Of a stretch of 64,000 bases of DNA, positions 20,044 through 31,810 are shown in pieces; position 1 is the first letter of the stretch, and each line of letters starts with the position of its first letter. This DNA comes from Eublepharis macularius (lineage: Eukaryota > Chordata > Lepidosauria > Squamata > Eublepharidae). The notes under the pieces are model-generated. The model did no database searches, was not told the DNA's origin, and worked only from the letters and a program-made list of their open reading frames with translations. The position numbers and the translations under genes were made by a program. Location of the stretch: NCBI RefSeq assembly GCF_028583425.1, contig NC_072800.1:12723001-12787000 (forward strand), read 5' to 3'.

Positions 20044-20960
20044 CCAAGACCACGGCAAGACAGCCCGGAAAACCCCCAACAACCATCGTTCTCCGGCCGT
20101 GAAAGCCTTCGACAATACACCTATTCTATTTGTCCTCAACTGTCCAATTCCTCTCTGATAACAGAGAAAAAAATGAAGAATTCCCTTTTTACCTCAACTT
20201 TGATTTTTGTTTGCTGGCTGTACATTCTGTTTATCGCCAATACCTCATGCCTTCGTGCAAAATTAAGCTTCTGTTGTCTCTTCAGTCTTTCTGAAGTTTG
20301 ATGCACTGGAGTTTCTGCTGTAATTAACTAAGTCCAGCACTCCTGTTGTACACCTGTCAGGTGAAAGGTGTTTTTCACAGTCTCGTGTGTTTTTCAGTGT
20401 CTCCATTGCAACTTCATGATAAACCAGTCCTCTGAGCATATGCATACAAATTAATAAATCTTGGTATCCTACAAGCATTCTGAGAGATCATAGATAGTGC
20501 TTGCATGTTAAACTCGCTAGTAGATGTGGTGCATATTGCTTAACATAGTCCACATGTACAGCTTTAACCTATTGATAGGACCCTTGTTAAATGGATCGTG
20601 TTAATTGTTTGTATCACCTGTTCCTGTCAGACTGTGTGTCACAGACTGAAGATAAAAGCAATCAGCTTTTCTTTTAAACTGAAAGAGTGAATCTTCTCCC
20701 AAACTGAGACCTTGTGTGCCCTATTGCAGCCTAGAGCACATTTTTATGGCTCAGTTATAAACCTCTGAAAAATGGGGTTTTGTAACGGAAATGGGAGACG
20801 TAATGAATGGGTCACTTCATTTACATAGTGTTTTATCCTCCTTCCATTCCCGTACTCCTTGGCTACAAGAAATGCTGTGCCAGCTCCTCTTCTCTTATCT
20901 GTGCCATCTCTTATCTGCCTCTTATGATCCTCTGTATATCCACAGGTTCAGAAAGAGGAC

Positions 20961-21110
20961 AAATTTTATTGGTACTAATGAGGGAAAAGACACCACCCTC
21001 TCCAGCCCCCAAATCTTATTGGTACTAATGAGGGAAAAGACACCACCCTCTCCAGCCCCCAAATCTTATTGGTACTAATGAGGGAAAAGACACCACCCTC
21101 TCCAGCCCCC
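20961..21110 (+). repeat. Three tandem 50-bp units
   Basis: 'ttattggtactaatgaggga' and the 30 nt after it repeat exactly at 50-bp steps (units start near 20961, 21011 and 21061). The unit ends in 'ctctccagcccccaaatctt', which runs directly into 'caggaatttccctaccagga', the right half of MITE family B. The duplication therefore captured part of that element. Confidence 0.9.
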
Positions 21111-21840
21111 AAATCTTCAGGAATTTCCCTACCAGGAGCTGGCAACCATAGTGTCCATGCGAGGCAGCCGAGGCCAGGGTGCTGACTGCCCGCCCGCAGT
21201 TGGCTGCCTGCCCACCACTGCCACTTCCTCTAGCTCCCCATGAGGGGAAGGAGAGGCAGCTCAGTGGGCCAGCTGAGAGGCCGTGCAGGTGCCCCCTCGC
21301 CGCAGCCACCAAGGCCACACACCACCTCCAGCTCCCAGAGCTGCAGGCGTGTGGCAGAGAGGCCCTGAGGCCGCCCGCCCTACGCTGCCAGCTCCTGGAG
21401 CTGCAGGCCTGAGGCAGAAAGGCCATGAGGCCACCCATCCCATGCGGCCGCACCACTGCAGCTCCTGGAGATGCAGACCTGAGGCGGAGAGGCCACAAGG
21501 CTACCTGCCCCACACCGCCGCCGCCTCCAGCTCCCGGAGCTGCAAGCATGCGGCGGAGAGGCCCTGAGGCTGCCCGATCCATGCTGCTGCTGCCTCCGGC
21601 TCCCCCTTCCTCTGCGCCATGGCTGGGGCCGCACCAGGCCCCTCCAGCAGGAAATAGGGAAGCCAGGGGCAGGGCTGGGGCCGGGGCTGTGCCAAGCGCA
21701 CCAGGCCGGGACCGCACCAAGGTGAGGCTAGGGCCGGGGTGTCACCAGGCAGGCCCTCGGGACCAGAAACAGGGAAGGTGAGGCCCAGGGCACCCCTCTG
21801 TGTGCTGGGCTTCTCAGCTGTGCACTGGGGGGGGGGGTTA
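21111..21840. repeat. GC-rich block with about four 65-70-bp imperfect repeats
   Basis: 'gctcctggagctgcaggc' and variants recur near 21330, 21391, 21460 and 21530, each followed by 'gaggc(a/g)gagaggcc' and a CCGCC-rich stretch. Open frames exist in five of six frames, as expected for a stop-poor repeat. No domain, start context or splice sites support a gene. It may be a decayed GC-rich element or a local expansion. It ends in a 10-G run near 21830. Confidence 0.55.
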
Positions 21841-22249
21841 AAATTCATGAGTGATTGCACACGAGCACACATTAGCAGGAACCCTGGTTCTGTCCTCAGC
21901 CCAAGCAAAATCATGCTTGTAGTTTTTGCAGTCCAGAGGCCAGTAGAAATCAGTTGGAAGCCCGATCCTCCATTCTTCTTTCTCTGTTGCCAGTTTCAGG
22001 GTTGTCGGGGGCATGCAGTTGAACGGTCCCCCTTCTAAGCAGAATCACGTCCTTCTAAGTGGACTTCAGTAGAGTTTCGAGGAAATTGCCTGTTTGTTTA
22101 CCTGCTGGCCTAGGATTCAAAAACTAGTGTCAGATGACTGTCACTTGGCTATACCACCATTTTTTTCTTCTTTGAGCATTTATTAATCCCCGCCCCCCCC
22201 CCCCACTTGGTTATTTATAACCAAGTGTAAAATGATTACAGCAACCATC

Positions 22250-22512
22250 TTATTTATTTACTTATTTGTATATTTCATGTAAGTACTTCAAATATATCTC
22301 ACCTTTCCAGTGGGAACCCGAAGAAGCTCCCATCATTCTCCTCGCCTTCATTTTATGCTCACAACAGTCCTGTGGGGTAGGTTAGGCTGAGGGTCTGTGA
22401 CTGGCCCAAGGTCACCCAGCAAGCTTCTGGGGCAGAGCGAGGATTCGAATCTGGATCTCCAGATCCAAGTCAAACACTCTAACCACTACACCACACTGGG
22501 TCACACTGGCTG
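22250..22512 (-). repeat. tRNA-derived SINE, antisense
   Basis: 'cacctttccagtgggaaccc' (tail), 'ggtaggttaggctgaggg', 'aaggtcacccagcaagcttc', 'ggattcgaatctggatctcc' (B box) and 'ctctaaccactacaccacac' (A box). This is the best-preserved copy of the antisense family. Confidence 0.88.
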
Positions 22513-24109
22513 TCATCGCATCTAGGAAGGGTAGTAGGGAAAGGAAATTTGTGAGGGGCAGTTGGGAGGAATGGTGTATTGAGGGGAGAGACCTGAGGAG
22601 AGGGTGAAGGGGATGCGTGTGGTTATATGGTTAGCAGGGACCAGGAGGCATGGACGGAAAGGAGAGAGGACGGGAGAAGAGAAAGCAAGTGTGAACTTTT
22701 TTTTTAAGTAAGGAGAAAGTCCAGAAAGAAGAGAATGAGGACTAGACACTCATTTTGTTATATCTTTTTTACTCTCCAGATCAATGTTTTGTGTCGTGCC
22801 TTGACCAATTTTCTTTAGCTCCAGAAGCCAGCCCAAAAATTTAGGAGACAGACTCCCAATTTCAGACAGAGTTATGTATGACCATATTTTCTAATTATTG
22901 CTTCCACCAAAAATACTGGGCAGCACAATGAAATTTCTAGGCAGCAGGACGACCTGTTGTCTGGGATTGGTCAAGTCCCGTTTTATATTATCTTGCGTGA
23001 GTGTGTGCACATGTGTTTGCATGAATATCTAACGGGGGGTTCTACTTTTGGGAGATGGTCTGTAAGATGTTTCTCATAAGAGCTTTCTCTATAAGGGAAG
23101 GTAAAGAAGTTATATATGGTAAGGAGTTTTATTGCTGTAGGGTGAAACCCCATGACTGATACGTTGCAGCTTGAGTTTCAAGGTTTGAAAAAGATGAAGG
23201 CAACAGCTGTTTTGATCAACAAGCAGCAATAAGTATCTGCAGAAGTCGTATTCAAGCCCTTTTTTCTAGCTGTATTTAAAACATCTGCATGAAAAGCCAC
23301 ACGGGAACAGCCTGTGAATTTCAGGGTGTGCTGCACTGGGACTAAAATCGGTTGCTTCCTGCAGTTTTTCTCTGGGCTGTGATATGTCCTGCCATTCTAG
23401 TAAACTTGGAGAGGGAGGAATCCTTTCCTGCCTGCTTCCCCCAACCCAAACATCTTTGACACTGAGCACCTGTGAACCAATTTTGAATACTTCTACCCTG
23501 AGAGAAGAGCCCTGATGCTGGAGGCAGGCAATAGTTTCAGGCAAGTCCAGAATAAATCAAGAGAGGTTGGCTTCCCCTAGCCTGCAGTCTCTGGTTTCCT
23601 ACTGAAGCCACTAGGCAAACAGATTTTGCAGGGTATTAAAACCCTAACTGTAGGTGAATGAGAGATGGCGACATGCACCATATCAAGCCGTTCTGTTCAC
23701 ATTGTTTCACCTTTGAAAAATCTGTTATCTTCTGCAGAAGGGCTTGCCTTTCTCTTACTGTCGTAGCATTGGCAGTAACAGCATCTAGCAGTATGCTTCT
23801 GTGATATATGACATAGATAGAGGCAAGTATTGGTCCAAAGAAAAAAAACAAAGCCAGGTCATGCCTTTTTTTTATCACAAGCCAGGTCGTGCCTTTTTTT
23901 TTTTAAAGACCAACCTAAATGACACAAAACTATGTACAAACTTTTGAGTTTTCTCCAGAGCTCCTAGTCAATTCAGGACAGCTCAAAAACCTGCACGCTG
24001 GTTTGTGCCATTTTGATTGGCTTTAACAAATGGCATTACATGGCTTTGGTTTTTAGGTAATACGGTAGTCCCTGAGGGCAATGGAAAAGCCACTTAAGTT
24101 GAATGAAGG
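22513..24109. other. MSANTD3 intron 2, no recognised feature
   Basis: Purine-rich sequence (22500-22750), then unique DNA. 'caagccaggtcatgcctttt' is duplicated in tandem near 23850-23900 with poly-T, possibly a SINE or LINE tail. No exon was found: nothing in frame fits between the two MSANTD3 exons, which join directly. Confidence 0.5.
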
Positions 24110-25120
24110 TAGTTTCAGGTGGGTAGCCATGTTGGTCTGCAGTTGAAGAACAAGATCCGGGCCTGTAATGATTTTAAGTAAATGCGTGTGTGTTGTCTTT
24201 AAATGCTTGGTGTGGTATAGATGAAGAGTGGGCATGAAAGAGAGGGATGAGTGAGGGAGATGATTGGAGGATGACTGAGAGGGTGGGCGGAGCGAAGGCA
24301 GTTTGAGACTGAGAGTGGAGGAGAAAAGAGTCAGTCAGGGCAAGGGAGGCCGGCTGTGGGCAGCCTGAGGGTGTCTATGCATTTCTGAGATAAATATTGA
24401 GTCAGGAGAAAGCAGGCAAGCTGTGTGCAGCCTGAGCTTGCTTATGTTGTCTGAGTGAGAAATACAGCCTGTGTGGGAGCCTGAACTGTGTGTTTGGGAA
24501 AGAACAGTCAGGCGAAAGCAGGTAAACTGTGTGTGCGCCTGAAAAAAGGTCTTACTGGTAACAGAGAGAGAAATTAATATCAAAAGCAGGCAAACTGTGT
24601 GCGAAGCCTGAGAGAAGATCGCTGTGACTGGGTTTAAGTAAAGTAACTTTTAAGAATGGAGAACTACTCTTTTGAAACCATCAAGTTTTAGAAATAATAT
24701 GAAACCGATATGCTTCTTATAAAAATAAAAGTGTACTTTGTTTTTGTTTTTTTCATATCCCAGAGTAGCTGTCATTCCTATATCCCATTCCTTTCCTCAG
24801 GGCCTCATAGTATACGAAAAAGCCTGCCCCTTGGGCATGTTACTAAAAAGAGAAATTTAAGTTATTCTGGAACTTAATTCCTGGTGGCATCAATCTACCA
24901 AGAGGGGATAAGAGTAAACGGCTTAAAGACCAAATCTACCCAAGAGAAAGAAAGGGGTCATAATAGGGCCCGATAGCACCTTAAAGACCAACCAGATTTC
25001 CAAGGTACGAGCTTTCAAGAGGTATCTGACAAAGGGAGCTTTGACTCTCGAAAGCTCATACCTTGGAAATCTGGTTGGTCTTTAAGGTGCTATAGGACTC
25101 GGATCTTGCTCTTAAGTTGG
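24110..25120. repeat. Foldback-element arms flanking an imperfect 80-100-bp repeat tract
   Basis: About 24112-24185 is one arm (gggtagccatgttggtctgc). About 24345-24620 holds three or four imperfect units around 'gcaggcaa(g)ctgtgtgc(a)', each followed by 'gcctgag'. About 24965-25118 is a complete foldback copy: 'ttaaagaccaaccagatttc' pairs with 'aaatctggttggtctttaag' across a turn at about 25030. The middle tract was not assigned to a family. Confidence 0.65.
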
Positions 25121-25376
25121 ATGAATCCTCCTTAGATTAGAAGAAGCCATCAAGCTGGAGCCAAAAGGAAAGATGGGGAATAAACATTTTAATAAATAAA
25201 CACTACTCAGTGGAGTGGTAGGATAGGGATAAATAAGATGCATCCTATGGTATCTAACTGCTCTCCCAAAATTCAGTCAAGCACCTCACAATGGCATCTT
25301 CGGCACAATCTCATGCTATCTTCAAAACAACTTCCCAGTAAGGCAGTGAGAGAGAAGAAATGGCTTCCCCTATTAC

Positions 25377-25633
25377 CAGGGCTTTTTTTCTGGCAAAAGA
25401 GGTGGTGGAACTCAGTGGGTTGCCCTTGGAGAAAATGGTCACATGGCTGGTGGCCCCGCCCCCTGATCTCCAGACAGAGGGGAGTTTAGATTGCCTTCCG
25501 CGCCACATGGCGCGGAGGGCAATCTCAACTCCCCTCTGTCTGGAGATCAGGGGGCGGGGCCACCAGCCATGTGACCATTTTCAAGAGGTTCCGGAACTCC
25601 GTTCCACCACGTTCCAGCTGAAAAAAAGCCCTG
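25377..25633. mobile_element. hAT-type MITE family A, copy 2
   Basis: Ends CAGGGCTTTTTTTC and AAAAAAAGCCCTG. Perfect 8-bp duplication cctattac (25369-25376, 25634-25641). The core is a near-perfect palindrome centred on 'gcgccacatggcgc' with arms of about 70 nt. It lies 260 bp upstream of MSANTD3's last exon. Confidence 0.93.
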
Positions 25634-25892
25634 CCTATTACTACACAGTCAGTTCATAGCTCAGAACCAAACGAGATATGTGCTGAGAGAACTTGTTTAA
25701 AAACTCTTGTTATCAGGCACACGGGAATGTAAAAATAAAAATCACAGAACCCCCCAGTGCATGTCTGGACTGACCCTGAGTGGGCGTTTGAACCTGGTCG
25801 GTTTACTGTGTATTTTTACCCATTGCTCCACTTGCATTTGGGGCGAGGATACGCAGTCGCTTCACGTGAGTCTCTCTTTGCCTTTTCCCTAG

Positions 25893-26302
25893 AACCGTTC
25901 ACCATCATAAACAGAGAACTGTGTGACGAAGAGAAAGAGCTTGTTCATTACCAGGTATGCGAAGGCACCTCGCAATCCGAGCCCTCCTGCTCTGCCGTCA
26001 GGCTAACGGGCAATAAAAACTTCCGGAGTAAAGCCCCTCAAGAAAGCGATCTGAAGAAGATGCACGAGGAGGAGCACCACCAACAGATGTCCATCTTGCA
26101 ACTGCAGCTGATCCAGATGAACGAGGTGCACGTGGCCAAGATTCAGCAGATTGAGCGGGAGTGCGAGATGGCGGAAGAGGAGCACAGGATTAAGATGGAA
26201 GTGCTCAACAAAAAAAAAATGTACTGGGAGCGGAAGCTCCAGACAGTTACTAAGGACTGGCCTGTCTCTTCTTTTAACAGACCCTTCCCTAATTCACCCT
26301 AG
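25893..26302 (+). CDS. MSANTD3: MSANTD3 coding exon 2: coiled coil and C-terminus
   Basis: The acceptor (ccttttccctag) is followed by two bases that complete the split Glu codon, then [16 protein letters not shown]. The last two thirds, [20 protein letters not shown] to KMYWERKLQ, form a long charged heptad-like helix, the coiled coil of the family. The protein ends RPFPNSP at the TAG at 26300-26302, as I recall for human MSANTD3. The C-terminal half is very strongly conserved, with divergence concentrated just after the splice junction. Open frames extending upstream of 25893 are intron. A 3' UTR must follow, but its end could not be placed. Confidence 0.97.
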
Positions 26303-28252
26303 AGGATCTGACAGTGCCCGGCCAATTGGATTGAATTCCTGGGTTCTTAAAAAAAGGGGGTTGGGATACTGTGGAGCTGAATTTGTATTTGTAGTGTGAA
26401 TGGCTGTTCAAATGGCCGTGGGCAAACAGTAAGTAAAGGCTAACAAAAAGTGTCTAATTTAAAAGAAATTTGGTTTCTTTGGAAGGGGGAAATGGTGTGA
26501 CTGCTCCTTGCAGGGGCCTTCAGATAGGCACAGCAGTGCTGTCTCAAAATCAGTTTGTCTCCTCTGCGATGGGTTCTTTCGGTCGAGGCAGGCCATAAGG
26601 TAGGCGTGCAGTTGCGCTTAAAAAAACCAATTTGTTGGCCCAAAAAGATCCCTCTTGGTTTTAAAGAGAAGGGCTGGATTTCTCACCACAAGTCATATGT
26701 TGAGATAGGCCTGCCACCAGTTGTGCAGTGACCCAGCGAGAGGGTCTCCTTTTAGGAAAAATCAATGGAAGGTGAAGGAAAGGGCAGCATTCCAGGTTTT
26801 TCCATAGCAGGAGGGAATCCAAAGCTTTCGAACAGTTGGCTTTCTGTTTGACTACGGTTGCTGGCTGCATAAAAAGTACTCAGTCCACTTCCGCTGGCCA
26901 TGCATTTAATGCCCCGGCTGGGTGTCCGTTCTCACTGAAGGGCCTGACCATTCTGCCAGCTACAGACAGGAGCTGGCAAAAGAGTTCAGATAAATCTCTT
27001 TCTGGCATCTTTCCTGGAGTAGCGAAAAATCAAAAACTTAATATGGAGGGTCTGCATATGTGTGTACACCGTGTTTACATATGTCTGGTCTGAACCACTT
27101 TAGCCTGCACGAGCAGGGTGTATGAGACGAAATCCTCTTCCATGGAAAAATGTTCCCTCTTGTAGAAAACTAGTGCATCTGGGAAAGACTCAGCCAGTGA
27201 GTTTTCTATGTGTAGAACATATTTGGGGGCAATATGGAGAAGCAGTCGGTCCTGTTGACTACCTCAGTGAGAACTAGGCTTTACTTTGTTCACTGACCAA
27301 GAATCTGATTGATTAAATTCCGCACGGAGTCATTTTGCCCTCTGATGGCAACCTGGTCCAGTGGGTGGCCCTCTTGGTGCTGTGTGTATTTCTTTGTCTC
27401 CTGTGTATAGGCCCTGGAGCTTTGAAGTGAGCCAGGAAAGGGTGAGGAAATCAGTACAAACCCAAGTGTAGGGAAAGCTCAGATTTACTACACAGCTAAG
27501 TGCTGTCATGCATTACATTTCTTACACGTACACCTGCATGTAAAAATATGAATGCATGTTGCAGATGCATAGCTGCAGTGTACATGTTCCAGGGAGCCAT
27601 GTTTGGCTACAGCTCTTTTCAACATGTGTGCACAGAGGCCAACCTGTGTGCTTCACCACATACTGTAAGAACATGGCCTTGTAAGCACCACGTGTGCGTC
27701 ACCACAGTCTGTGTGAGCATGGCCTGTAAGAGCTATCGTCTTCTGAGGGCCAAATAGCGATGCAATAAGAAAAGAATCCCTTCTTTTCAAATTGCAGGAC
27801 GAAAAAGGAGAACTTATTCAGATTTCTAATGAACTGTTAATGGAACGTCCACGAGTATTTCTTGTGCCGTTGTGTCCTGTTATAATGATTAAGATTAATA
27901 TTAACAATGTATCTCCCCCCCCCCCAAATGGCGGGGAGGTGAAACCCTCTGTGCACAATGGGCTTCTCTACATAGCTCTTCTCTGGACTGTTTTCTTCTT
28001 GTGTTTTTCTAGATGTGCTGTAGCTAATACAGAGTCCCTTCCATGATAGCAGAAGGTAATTTGTAAAGAGGAAGTAGGGAAGGAAAACCTGCTTGCTAGG
28101 GTTCTGACTTGAGCTGAAATAATGTTGGTAAAACCCACCCACCCACCCCCCGCCCCAGTGTAGGATAACAATTTATTCCTACTGTACCATCTGGGTGGCT
28201 CAAGAGTGACAACAGAATTTTCCGTCCCATGTTTTAATGCAAGCTGACAGGT
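26303..28252 (+). other. MSANTD3 3' UTR and downstream DNA
   Basis: Sequence after the stop is largely free of the repeat families seen elsewhere, which fits a long 3' UTR, but I could not identify a convincing polyadenylation signal with a downstream GT-rich element. A C-run lies at about 27917-27925 and tandem 'cccaccca' at about 28136-28150. No further exon was recognised. Confidence 0.4.
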
Positions 28253-28260
28253 ACTGAGGG

Positions 28261-28519
28261 CAGGGCTTTTTTCTGGGAAAAGAGGTGGTGGAACTCAGTG
28301 GGTTGCCCTTGGAGAAAATGGTCACATGGCTGGTGGCCCCGCCCCCTGATCTCCAGACAGAGGGGAGTTGAGATTGCCCTCCGTGCCGCTGAGCGGCACG
28401 GAGGGCAATCTCAACTCCCCTCTGTCTGGAGATCAGGGGGCGGGGCCACCAGCCATGTGACCATTTTCAAGCGGTTCCAGAACTCCTTTCCCCCGCGTTC
28501 CCCCTGAAAAAAAGCCCTG
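28261..28519. mobile_element. hAT-type MITE family A, copy 3
   Basis: CAGGGCTTTTTTCTGGG ... AAAAAAGCCCTG with perfect 8-bp duplication actgaggg (28253-28260, 28520-28527). It folds about 'cgtgccgctgagcggcacgg', a perfect short palindrome at the centre. Confidence 0.93.
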
Positions 28520-28527
28520 ACTGAGGG

Positions 28528-30559
28528 TATTCTAAGCCGTGTTCACATTTGGAGGCCGCAGACTCTTGCTATCAGAGTTACACCCTTCTAAGTCCCTTAG
28601 AAAGTGTGTTTATGAATTCAACCAAGTCTTAAATTTAGCTTGTTTTCTATTTTAAATAGATGTTTTTAGGCAGCCCAGTCTTTCTTCATTGAGTCTCTGT
28701 TTCTCCGCTATTCTGTAAGGAGCCGGTGTTTTAGTTCTCCCTGCCCTGTTTCTTATTTTGCTAGTTGTTTTTGAAAAATAACAGGCGATACAATGCAATT
28801 TTGGTGCCAGTCTGAGGTGCTTCCGTTTCTTTTAGCTTCTGGGCTCTGTTTTAAGATGCCTCCCTCTTCTTACCCCATTGTGTTCCTTACTCCTCTTCAG
28901 TCTTTTTCATGTTGCCCCCAATTAAGATCTTGCGGGATATTCTATCCTTTGTATGGACTCTTTCTTGGCCAAAGATTATTACGTTATTTAATTAATATGC
29001 AGTACTTTGCATTTCATCTACTTAGTATCTGTTGAAATTTGTAAAATCAGTCGTTTAGGGATTGGGAACAGGGCGCTGCAAAAAAGAAATCAAAATTATT
29101 TGCTCCAAATTCTTTGCCAAAGCGCTCAGATTCTGCACCAAGAAGACCTGAACTCTGCAATCTGTTTAAATTACACAGTTGTAGCAGATGTACAGGTATG
29201 GTCTTAACTTAGCTTATTTTGCTTTTGCTTGCTGCAGGGAGGAACGCTAAACTTTGCAGATTGCTGAAGCGGTACCCTGTGGCTTCAGAAACCTTGCTAT
29301 GATTTTTCTCATATTTTGAAGCTACCTTCTCAGCAATTTCAAAACAAGCAAATCCAAAAAAAAAATTGCTGAGAATCTTAGGATTCTGAACTCTGTGACT
29401 AATGTCAAGTGTTTTGGGTTTCCTGCATTTGGACTGACCTGCATACTTAGTATATACAGCCTTGAGGAGTGGATCAGGTATTAGAAACGAGGTGAAATGT
29501 AGTCTCACTTTGCAGTACAAGTCCTTGCTGGTATCTTGCTGCAAAAGAGACAGAGTTAGTTTAACTACAACATGATGCTTTGCAGTTTATACTACACGGA
29601 TTAAGGCCTCTGTTACTCACTGCTCCCTTCCGAAGGGTTCTGTGAGGTCTTTGTCATTTCATCAAGACATCTTGCTATCTGGTTCCAGTTGCTAACATGA
29701 TAAGATGGCTTAATTCCCTTTTTTCAGTTTTGGAGTTGGGTTTCTGTTGTTTCTTTTAATATAGGTCATTGTGATATGGCTGTCCATGTGGTGGTTTATC
29801 CATTATCTCTTCTTAAACGGATCACATTACAGGTTGCCAAAATGCAAAACTGAAAAACATTGAGGGTGGAGGCAAATATCCGGGAGAACTCACCCAAAGC
29901 ATTATTGCTATTCAAGCTAAGAGTCTGCAAATAGATATTGGAAAATGGAACAAAAGATTGCAGACGGCTAGAGACATTTCTCAGTCTAATTCTGCCGGGT
30001 TTCCACTTTTAGTGTAACAAGATTGAAATCCACAAAGGCTTCCCAGTAGGATTTTGCTCTAAAGAGGTGTCTGTACCATATCACAAGCTGTTTAAAGCCC
30101 CCTCTGTTTCTAAAATGGTTTACTCCATGAAGTAAGGAATCGTTCTTTGAGAAGCACAAACCAAAAGTCCCCTGGGCTGCCTGCTCCTCGTCATGTTGTT
30201 TGCATCCTGGCCATAAGTTACTGCAAGCGAGGCTGTTCCAAGCTTGTCTCAGTGAAGGCTGGGGCTGGCAGTTCTGAGCTATGGGAAGTTAGGCAGAGGT
30301 CCACAAGTGTTGCCTCTGTCAACCTCGTTTGCTTTGTAATTTAACTGGAACATTCTTCCAAGACCCTAAAAGAATGATAGTTGAATCAGTCTGCTTTGTT
30401 TTTCTGCTGTCTGTGAGCAGAGTTAAACATTTTATGATGAGATCGTCATGCTACATATGTGTTAAATATGTATGCTTATTAACTTTTCAAGGTGGCTTCT
30501 CACATCATTACCTTCCTTCTCCAAAACATTCAGCGTACTCATTTATATTACTTTGATTC
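28528..30559. other. Intergenic DNA, no gene recognised
   Basis: Unique AT-rich sequence with scattered short open frames. Near 28571 'gttacacccttctaagtccc' is a fragment of a short family that recurs at 32.67 and 46.34 kb. No paired splice sites around an open frame were found. Confidence 0.45.
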
Positions 30560-30775
30560 GAGCTCTGCATATCTCAGAGTGGGCTCCCTAACGTCTGTCT
30601 TCCTCCAAGAAGTTTAGAATGGCATACATGAGGTCCCCCATTTTATCCTCACAAAAGTGTAGATTGGAGAGTGGCCAGAGTTCATCTAGAACTCCAGGGC
30701 TAGATTGGGATATGAATCCATTTCTTTCCAGTCCTGATCCAACCATCTAACCACCAAGCTACACTGATTGGTCTG
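30560..30775 (-). repeat. tRNA-derived SINE, antisense (diverged)
   Basis: 'tcagagtgggctccctaacg', 'cattttatcctcacaaaagt', 'tgggatatgaatccattt' (B box) and 'catctaaccaccaagctaca' (A box) in antisense order. More diverged than the 22.25 kb copy. Confidence 0.75.
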
Positions 30776-31152
30776 ATGGAGGCACAATCTCAAATCTGTA
30801 CAATGTGACCCGCCAAGCTGCGTTCGGCCACGAGCCTATCATATGCTTGGAGGCTCCACCAGTTTCCGCAGTGTCAAGGCAAGCAGCAAAACAAGGAAGC
30901 TTTTTCAGCCTCTGATAATGCTACATTTGGCTTGATGGGTCTGAGATGGTTCGTGCCCGTGTTCCTATTTGCCAAACCAGCTTAATGATCTTTTAATATT
31001 AAACACGATTTCTGTTTTACATGATTTATCTTGTTTCTACTAATGGTTAGTAAACACTTTTGTAAAATGTATTGTCGAAGGCTTTCACGGCCGGAGAACG
31101 ATGGTTGTTGTGGGTTTTCCGGGCTGTCTTGCCGTGGTCTTGGCATTGTAGT

Positions 31153-31194
31153 TCCTGACGTTTCGCCAGCAGCTGTGGCTGGCATCTTCAGAGG
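31153..31194 (-). ncRNA. Hammerhead-ribozyme-like motif, second PLE, left
   Basis: Same CTGAAGA core, stem II GCCAGC/GCTGGC, GAAAC and GTC as in the first insertion, on the minus strand. Confidence 0.62.
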
Positions 31195-31769
31195 TGTAGC
31201 ACCAAAAGACAGAGATCTCTCAGTGTCACAGTGTGGAAAAGATGTTGGCAGGTCATTTATATCTACTCAGGAGGGGTGGGGTTGAGCTGAGTCATCCTGT
31301 AAGAGTTTCCCAGGGTGTGGAATGCTAATGGAGGGAGGCTTCACTGTATCCTGAGGAGGTTCTTTTGCATATGGATTGGTGCTTGATGTGCTAATCTTCT
31401 CTGCAGGGCTATTGTCAAGGATAGAATGTTTTGTTAGCCTGGTGTTTTTCAGAACTGGCAACCATGCTCTGTTCATTCTTAAGGTTTCTTCTTTCCTGTT
31501 GAAGTTTTGCTTGTGCTTGTGAATTTCAATGGCTTCCCTGTGCAGTCTGACAAAGTAGTTGGAAGTGTTGTCCAGTATTTTGGTGTCCTGGAATAAGATA
31601 CTGTGCCCTGTTTGAGTTAGGCTATGTTCAGCCACTGCTGATTTTTCAGGTTGTCCAAGTCTGCAGTGTCTTTCATGTTCTTTTATTCTTGTCTGGATGC
31701 TACAAACGGGACCTGCCAACATCTTTTCCACACTGTGACACTGAGAGATCTCTGTCTTTTGGTGCTACA

Positions 31770-31810
31770 CCTCTGAAGATGCCAGCCACAGCTGCTGGCG
31801 AAACGTCAGG
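31770..31810 (+). ncRNA. Hammerhead-ribozyme-like motif, second PLE, right
   Basis: The opposed partner on the plus strand, with the same core, stem and GTC triplet followed by AGG. Confidence 0.62.

Larger units (their letters stand above)
17402..20119. mobile_element. Penelope-like retroelement insertion: two copies head-to-head
   Basis: One insertion bounded by a perfect 13-bp duplication, cctattctatttg (17389-17401 and 20120-20132), in MSANTD3 intron 2. It consists of a longer minus-strand copy (17402-18839) and a plus-strand copy (18840-20119). The stretches 17402-18634 and 18851-20083 are reverse complements of exactly equal length (1,233 bp) and differ at few positions by eye, so the insertion is young. 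The spacer of about 216 bp is unique to the longer copy. The right end extends 36 nt beyond the left-end boundary (…ccgtgaaagccttcgacaat). Both ends carry hammerhead-like motifs. Both copies lack the N-terminal part of the reverse transcriptase, so neither looks able to move on its own. Confidence 0.93.
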
